64,000 nucleotides of DNA, from positions 14,758 through 78,757 of the forward strand of contig JAKUCV010003285.1 in NCBI GenBank assembly GCA_028386065.3, in the 5' to 3' direction. The DNA comes from Turnera subulata (Eukaryota; Streptophyta; Magnoliopsida; Malpighiales; Passifloraceae). Under the pieces are notes generated by a model, which saw only the letters and a program-made list of their open reading frames with translations, did not search any database and was not told the origin of the DNA. Numbering within the stretch: the first letter of the stretch is position 1; each line of letters starts with the position of its first letter. Of the stretch, positions 58,201 through 64,000 are shown one piece after another. The translations under genes and the position numbers were made by a program.

Positions 58201-58533
58201 CTAAACGACCCCGTTTTGGCTAGCGTGGTCAACCCTGGTCAAAGCGCATCTTATTGTTTTTTTTCTTTACCCTTACATGCCTCAAAACGACGTAGTTTCG
58301 AGCAAATACAACCTCACATGTTGGGTATCTCGCCCAAACAGAATTTATTCTCAACGGAACCGATTAAAGATATAAACCAACATAAATATAAAATAAAAAA
58401 ATATTCCCAAGGAAAATAAATTAATTTCCTTGACCAAAAATCCAAAAATTTTCTGTAGGTAAAATTGGAAATTAACTTCCAAAAATTCTGAAAATTCCGT
58501 AATTTAAAATTACAAAAAACCCGGGGCATTACA
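55215..58533 (-). repeat. 3' LTR of the Tekay-like element
   Basis: 3,319 bases. Element-sense start TGTAATGCCCC at 58,533, end GGGACACGGGCGTTTCA at 55,215. It contains AAAACGACG-type motifs (58,180-58,300), an AG/CT-rich leader (57,655-57,720) and the GGGAGGTAGAAAG tract (55,918-55,960), all in the same order as in the solo LTR at 40,941-44,109. Confidence 0.9.
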
Positions 58534-60105
58534 GTTCTACCCCACTTAACAAAATTTTCGTCCTCGAAATTTACATAACAAGTCAAGCAACCAAGTGCTT
58601 AACAGACACCATCAGGTGTCACCCGGTATCAAAATACCGTTGGCCAAACTACCAAGTAGAACCATCATGACCATCAATCACATTTCCCAACAAGAACTCC
58701 AATATACTAAAACAATCAACGACTTAAATCAAACATGATCCATAGACCATAAGATCAAAACATTAACCCAATAGTCTTTTCTAACCATGACCCACATTAA
58801 TAATATCAAAATCTAAAATCCGTTTCATTTATCATCAATCAACTAAATATATCCAATCCTTTAATCCGTTACGCATTTCCTCTAACACAGAACCCCAAGT
58901 TGTTACCTAAGTAACAAGATCATCACTCCTATTGTGAATACCACAACACCAAAAATCCATACATGTTCTGAACCTCAAAGTATTTCCTTTATCACACACC
59001 AATTCAGCCAAAATTATATATATCCCCAATCATACCTTAGCACTAAAACCTGATCATTACAAAAAAATCATAATTATAATTCCAGAACTTGGATTCCTCA
59101 AGACCCAAAAATCCTTTCATAACTCATACTTATAAATCTATCTCTCAACGCACAATTACCACGATCTTCACAATGCTTTTGATAAAGAACCCAAATATTA
59201 CAAGTTCATTCCAACACTTACCCTATCACACCCAGACATTTAACTCACATCGCCCAAGACAAGCTCACAACTCAAGCCTTATGACCCAAACATTATCAAT
59301 ATCCATAAGAGATGAGTGAACCTAAACCTCGACAAGAGTAGTATAATCAAAAATTCAATGTAAACATACTTCCGGCATCCTCATCCAGCACATGAACTAA
59401 AACCTCAACAAATATTCATGGTCAAAAACCTTTTTATCCCAATCACCATTAATATCTCAAATCTCAACAAAATTATGCACCTCAAGTATCATTAAAAGAT
59501 ATTTCCCCAAATATACCACTAGATTGACCTCAAATTAATTCAAGGAGTTATCATCTCGAATTCCGAACAAGATTTAATCCATTTAATAATTCCGCAAGCA
59601 AATTCAAATCCTCGAGCTCAAGTAATCAGACCACAAATAACATGATCACCAAGATTGTAAGAATCATATCCATAAGCATCATATCAGATCATCTCTTCAC
59701 AGAAGTAACATCCAAAAACAAACCAATGGTTCTTACTTGTATTGGCCAGTTCCACTTCAGGAACTATCAGACAGTTACCGTATGAAAGAACCTTCCAGCA
59801 GCAGAAGGAGAAGCAACAGCAATGTACTCACACCGTCAAGAAACGTAAGCAAAGAATTAAAAGTCTACACCGACTCTGATAAAGCAGTGGATATTCCACA
59901 AACAAACCATGTCATTTCAAAGAAAATACCGGGTCGCTACGACCCTCAGCAGGTGCGTGTCCTCCACCGGATCCATAGAAAGTATCACTATATGAATGCA
60001 TGTGACAATGCAACAATTGACTCAAAATGGAGCAGATTGATGCACATAAGAGCACAGAACATATCAAGACATCCCAAAGGATCTACAGCCTGCTTCGCTA
60101 CCAAC
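58534..60105 (-). other. Short core of the Tekay-like element
   Basis: 1,572 bases between the LTRs. Apart from the purine tract and a phrase CGAGGACGAAAATTTTG at the left edge and the primer site at the right edge, no element gene is recognised on the minus strand. A plus-strand frame (59,737-60,132) runs against the element's sense, has no known motif and crosses into the LTR, so it is not called as a gene. The AT-rich middle (58,600-59,700) has no tandem structure. Confidence 0.7.
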
Positions 60106-63100
60106 TTAAACACCCGTGTTCCAATTTATTAATATAAAATAGAATTTAAACATAAAATGACTAAATTGCCCTTATCGTTCCCGGGACACGAAAAATCATC
60201 AACTAAACACCCGTATCCCAAATAACCCATTAAATTGATTACAACATGAGAAGTGACCAAAATGCCCTTCTACCTGAAATACGATATCAACAACATGGTC
60301 AACATTTAATCAGATAATAAATAATACAATGGGATTAAGTACGCAGCGGAAGACAAAAATACCTAGCAACATGCATGCAATGAACCCTATGGATCCGACC
60401 CGAGGAGGAAAGCACCGCCACCTGCTGATATGCACCACTGCTCAAAGAACAGTTAACCTGTGATAAGACTGTGAGGGGGTGAGACCAACCACTGTCTCAC
60501 CACAAACAAATAAACCAATAATATAAAAATACAAATCAACCACAAATACCGGCATCAGGCAATAGCAATCATAGTGCATAAACAAGTCACAATGCATATC
60601 ACAAGTCATCAACAGACTTCAAACCATCACTTGTCTTTTAGCATCATATTATAGTTATACTTTATCGTTTTAGAGTTTTAACATTTTATTGGGGCCCTCT
60701 ACTGTGTGCGTCGAGCTCGGTCCCGTCTCATGAGACAACCAGGGCATAAGCCCAATATAATCAGGGCAAGGCCCAATACAATCAGTAAGAGAGAGATAGA
60801 CAGAGAGAAAGAGGGAGGTAGAAAGGAGAGATAGAAAGAGGGAGGTAGAACCGGTCATCACAGACCCATATGCTAAACCGCATATACCATGCTATCCCGC
60901 ATGAAATTCCGAGGGGTATCACTTTCCGCTCGAACCAACCGGCCAACAGCCCCACAGTAGAATTATTATTATTTTTGTAGCTCGTTAATCTTAGTTATGC
61001 TTAAAGAGTTGTGCCATACGTTACGATCAAACACGGTTGTATGGATTTAATATCTTATTCTCAAATCCGGGCCTCCAGCCCTCACGTCACCATACGAACC
61101 ACAAAGTCATATCACATGTTATATCTCATAACCAACAAACTTATGCTCAACTGGCATATCCTATCAAACAAGCACGTAATACACGTAATCAGACATACTA
61201 CATCAAGGTATCATCATTAAGATACAAGTGCACACAAGAACACCAGCACAGCGAGCATACGTGCATATAGCATACAATACCAACCAAGTATTACCACTTC
61301 TTGTTCCAAGTTTATTAACTGAGCATTGTAGGCAGTAATGCATACAAAGGTTTATAAGTCCTCACCTGAACTATAGATATCATCTTGGAGACTAGCGTTT
61401 TGTCCCATTGCTTCCCATGTACAACCAAGGCCTAAACATAGACACGGGGTCACATAAGTGCGCACAAAAATACCACGAAAAGCAAGCTAAGTTCTAACCA
61501 TATAATTTATAGATGGCGTTCCCTAATCTGACACCGAAAGTATCACAAATAAGGAACAAGAACTTCATTTGGAACCAACGATGAGGTTTATAATATAATG
61601 TCCTAAGTGAGCATGGCTATTAGGTGATCCGTAATATGGAGGAAAAAGAATCAGCTCCCAAAACCACCACTTAATGACTCTTGAAAAAAAAAATTAAAAA
61701 CTAAAAACACTGAACCTTTGAGGGCATACCCGTGTCCATCCCATCATCTTTTGGTGAATGAAGAATTAAAAAGCCCAAATGACATTTTACGGACCATTTA
61801 GAAATTGTTAGAACGTTAGGCCGGGTATCATAATTAACTATGTCAAACCAACATTCCACGAGCAGATAAAGCCCCAACAAGTACCTCAATACTATTCTCG
61901 GACCACTCAACAAGGTAATCCATCATTTCACCATGTACTCGTCCTCAAACAAGAATATTATTATTTCACTGTTCACTTTTGTAAAACTGTATGAAAACCA
62001 AAGCATTCTCCCATAATTGTAGTACCACATCTACCAAGGCTATTACCAACCACTTTTGAACCAAGCCAAAGCCCAAATCGTAATTTATCATGGTTTACAA
62101 ACAAAGAATTAATAAACTCATTACAAACCAGAAACTACTTAGAAAACAATCTACCGATCCAATTTATTAATGTTCAAAAAATGCTACTCCACTATGCCAC
62201 ACTTAGCGTCAAATTATTGTACAACAACAGACCGCAACCTAAATTACCAGCAGACGCATAAGCTTAGAACTCCCAACACGATTGTCGAACATCAGAGCAA
62301 CATAATCTATCATACAATCCATTTTCACAGCAAAAACAAAGCACCAACAACAAATTAAAAACAAGAAAAAGGTACCGGAAATGTTTACCGCATGACGATT
62401 TCTGCCGCACCCACAACAGAACTGCAAGGCTCGGTTCCGCCATTAACACGACGATCCAGTACCAAAACCGTGCCAACAGACCCGCCACCATCCGATTCCA
62501 CAACAAAAAAGAGGCAACAGAAACCATACAACTCAGCAATAAGAGAGAAAAAGGAAAGTGAAACTCGACAAAAGAAAAGAGGGGAAGATAATAGGGGGAA
62601 AGGACGGCGCGACCACTTACCCCGGTGGTGGCAAGTTCGCAGGTCTGCCATCCCTCGTTAACCCGATCCGGCCATGGCTCGAGTCCAACACCTACGAGCC
62701 CGAAATGACCTCGATATCCCAAGATGGCAACACAGGCAGTGGCAACTCCTCGTCGCATCCAAGCCCGGGTCGAGTCGCGCCTGTCCTGCACCTGAGCCCT
62801 TCCCACGTCGAAGCTACGGCAGTAGCCTCGCCCTTCAATGGTGGCGGCAACTCCACGTAGAAGAAGAAGAGGAGAGATATCTAATCGGGCAGAGAATAAA
62901 TGGTAAAAAAAAAAAAAAGAGAAAGAGTAAAAAGAAATCAGGTGTCAACCGTTAGCCACTATTCGAGGATGAGAAAGCTGGGGCGAATCGTAGGGCGACA
63001 CTGAGCGGGAGAAGAAGAGAAGAAAGAAAGAAAAAAAAAAAAAAGAAAGGAAAGGAAAAGAGAGTGAGGGGTTAGGGTTACCCGCAGCCAAAACGACCCC

Positions 63101-63421
63101 GTTTTGGCTAGCGTGGTCAACCCTGGTCAAAGCGCTTCTTATTGTTTTTTTTTTTACCCTTACATGCCTCAAAACGACGTAGTTTCGAGCAAATACAACC
63201 TCACATGTTGGGTATCTCGCCCAAACAGAATTTATTCTCAACGGAACCGATTAAAGATATAAACCAACATAAATAAAAAATAAAAAAATATTCCCAAGGA
63301 AAATAGATTAATTTCCTTGACCAAAAATTCGAAAATTCCCTGAGGGTAAAATTGGAAATTAACTTCCAAAAATTCTGAAAATTCCGTAATTTAAAATTAC
63401 AAAAAAACCCGAGGCGTTACA
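60106..63421 (-). repeat. 5' LTR of the Tekay-like element
   Basis: 3,316 bases, about 97% identical by eye to 55,215-58,533. The inner end reads TTAAACACCCG where the partner has TGAAACGCCCG, so its terminal dinucleotide has changed. The outer end is GGCGTTACA. Confidence 0.9.
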
Positions 63422-63426
63422 AAGGA

Positions 63427-64000
63427 AATTACTCGGATCTGATGGGGATGATGAAGCAGATTCTGGAGGGACAGAATAGGGTCAATAAGGAGTTGAACCA
63501 GCTAAAAGCCCACAATAAGATGCTGGAGAATCAGTTTGCACAGTTTGCTGCCCAACAGCAGCCACCACATGGCAGACTTCTAGGGCAACAAGAGGCTAAT
63601 CCAAAAAGGGAATGCAACGCTGTGACACTGAGGAGTTGGAAGGAACTTCCAGACCCTGCTCCTAAGTCAGCAAAGGTGGAAGCATCCGAGTATGAGGAGA
63701 AACAAGTGACAGCACCCGAGCCAGTGACGCTGCCAGATGCCGCACCTAAGAAGAAGCCACTGCCAGTGCCTTACCAGCCTCCACTGCCATATCCACATGT
63801 CTATAGGAAGCACAAGCTCGAAGATCAATACAGAAAATTTGTGGATATGCTTAGCGGCGTTCGGTTGGAAATCCCCTTCACCACTGTTCTGGACCAAATG
63901 CCAACGTATGCAAAATTTCTGAAGGAGATCCTTACTAATAAGCATGCTGTAGAGAAGCAAACAGTGGCCCTCACTGCCAATTGCAGCGTTGTGCTGCAAC
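63427..64000 (+). pseudogene. Athila-type gag-pol linker, second part (cut by window)
   Basis: Continues the gag frame after the Tekay-like insertion and is open to the window end. It has a coiled-coil-like stretch (NRVNKELNQLKAHNKMLENQ), then CNAVTLRSWKELPDP, matching the Athila phrase AVTLRSGKQL with Gly to Trp. A proline/lysine-rich linker follows, then YRKFVDMLSGVRLEIPFT, MPTYAKFLKEILTNK and VALTANCSVVLQ, which in full elements precede the protease. The protease and the rest of pol lie beyond 64,000. Confidence 0.85.

Larger units (their letters stand above)
55215..63421 (-). mobile_element. Tekay-like LTR element without coding region
   Basis: 8,207 bases inserted in the gag gene, with a perfect duplication AAGGA (55,210-55,214 and 63,422-63,426). 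Two LTRs of 3.3 kb enclose only 1,572 bases. On the minus strand the purine tract region reads AAGTGGGGTAGAAC just before TGTAATGCCCC, and the sequence before it resembles the TTTCGAGGACGAAA end of Tekay/Del pol. The primer site TTGGTAGCGAAGCAGG (60,089-60,104) is a degenerate form of the initiator-Met site TGGTATCAGAGC. No gag, reverse transcriptase or integrase is present, so it must have used proteins of a full element. High LTR identity marks it as the youngest large insertion here. Confidence 0.9.

Noticed and set aside
59737..60132. 131-codon plus-strand frame in the Tekay-like core
   Set aside because: Antisense to the element, crosses the primer site into the LTR, and has no known motif.

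Overview
The window is nuclear DNA of a flowering plant, most likely a eudicot; I cannot name the species. The evidence is one intact 18-exon sugar-transporter gene with plant-type short introns, surrounded by about 57 kb of nested plant transposable elements (copia, Athila-, Tat- and Tekay-type gypsy elements, SINEs, a LINE fragment and a probable MITE). No rRNA gene, free-standing tRNA gene, CRISPR array or prokaryotic operon is seen.

1-11,335: a palindrome-rich tandem array (about 500-1,200), a copia LTR scrap, then an ERD6-like monosaccharide transporter (2,776-6,338, + strand) whose 18 exons join into an open 482-residue frame. AT-rich intergenic DNA with a probable MITE follows. 11,336-20,305: a decayed, reverse-oriented copia element with both LTRs, holding a LINE endonuclease scrap; a reverse SINE with perfect 14-base target duplications; a partial pseudogene copy of the sugar transporter (exons 3-5); a second copia fragment with its own SINE; and a fragment of an Athila-type LTR.

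20,655-29,152 and 44,115-49,378: pieces of Tat-type gypsy elements (LTR ends TGTGAA...TTCACA, tRNA-Arg-type primer site). The left piece carries two tandem arrays (80-base and 52-base units) and, antisense to the retroelement, a decayed spliced gene with a plant mobile domain. 29,153-40,820: a complete Athila-type element with 1.8-kb LTRs and a perfect GGGGT duplication. Its pol runs from protease into integrase in one frame with reverse transcriptase and RNase H missing, and an ATHILA ORF-1-like gene in the env position has its own TATA box. 40,941-44,109 and 49,379-52,499 are solo LTRs of a Tekay-like family. 52,503-64,000: the 5' part of a second Athila-type element, split inside gag by a Tekay-like element of 8.2 kb (55,215-63,421, perfect AAGGA duplication) that consists almost wholly of two 3.3-kb LTRs around a 1.6-kb non-coding core.

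Only the sugar transporter looks like a working host gene. The rest is a record of layered insertion, LTR-LTR recombination and mutational decay. The most unusual signals are the helically phased palindrome array, the antisense mobile-domain gene in the Tat element, the in-frame protease-integrase fusion, and the all-TAG stop pattern of the second gag. Every family assignment comes from reading motifs; no database search was possible.
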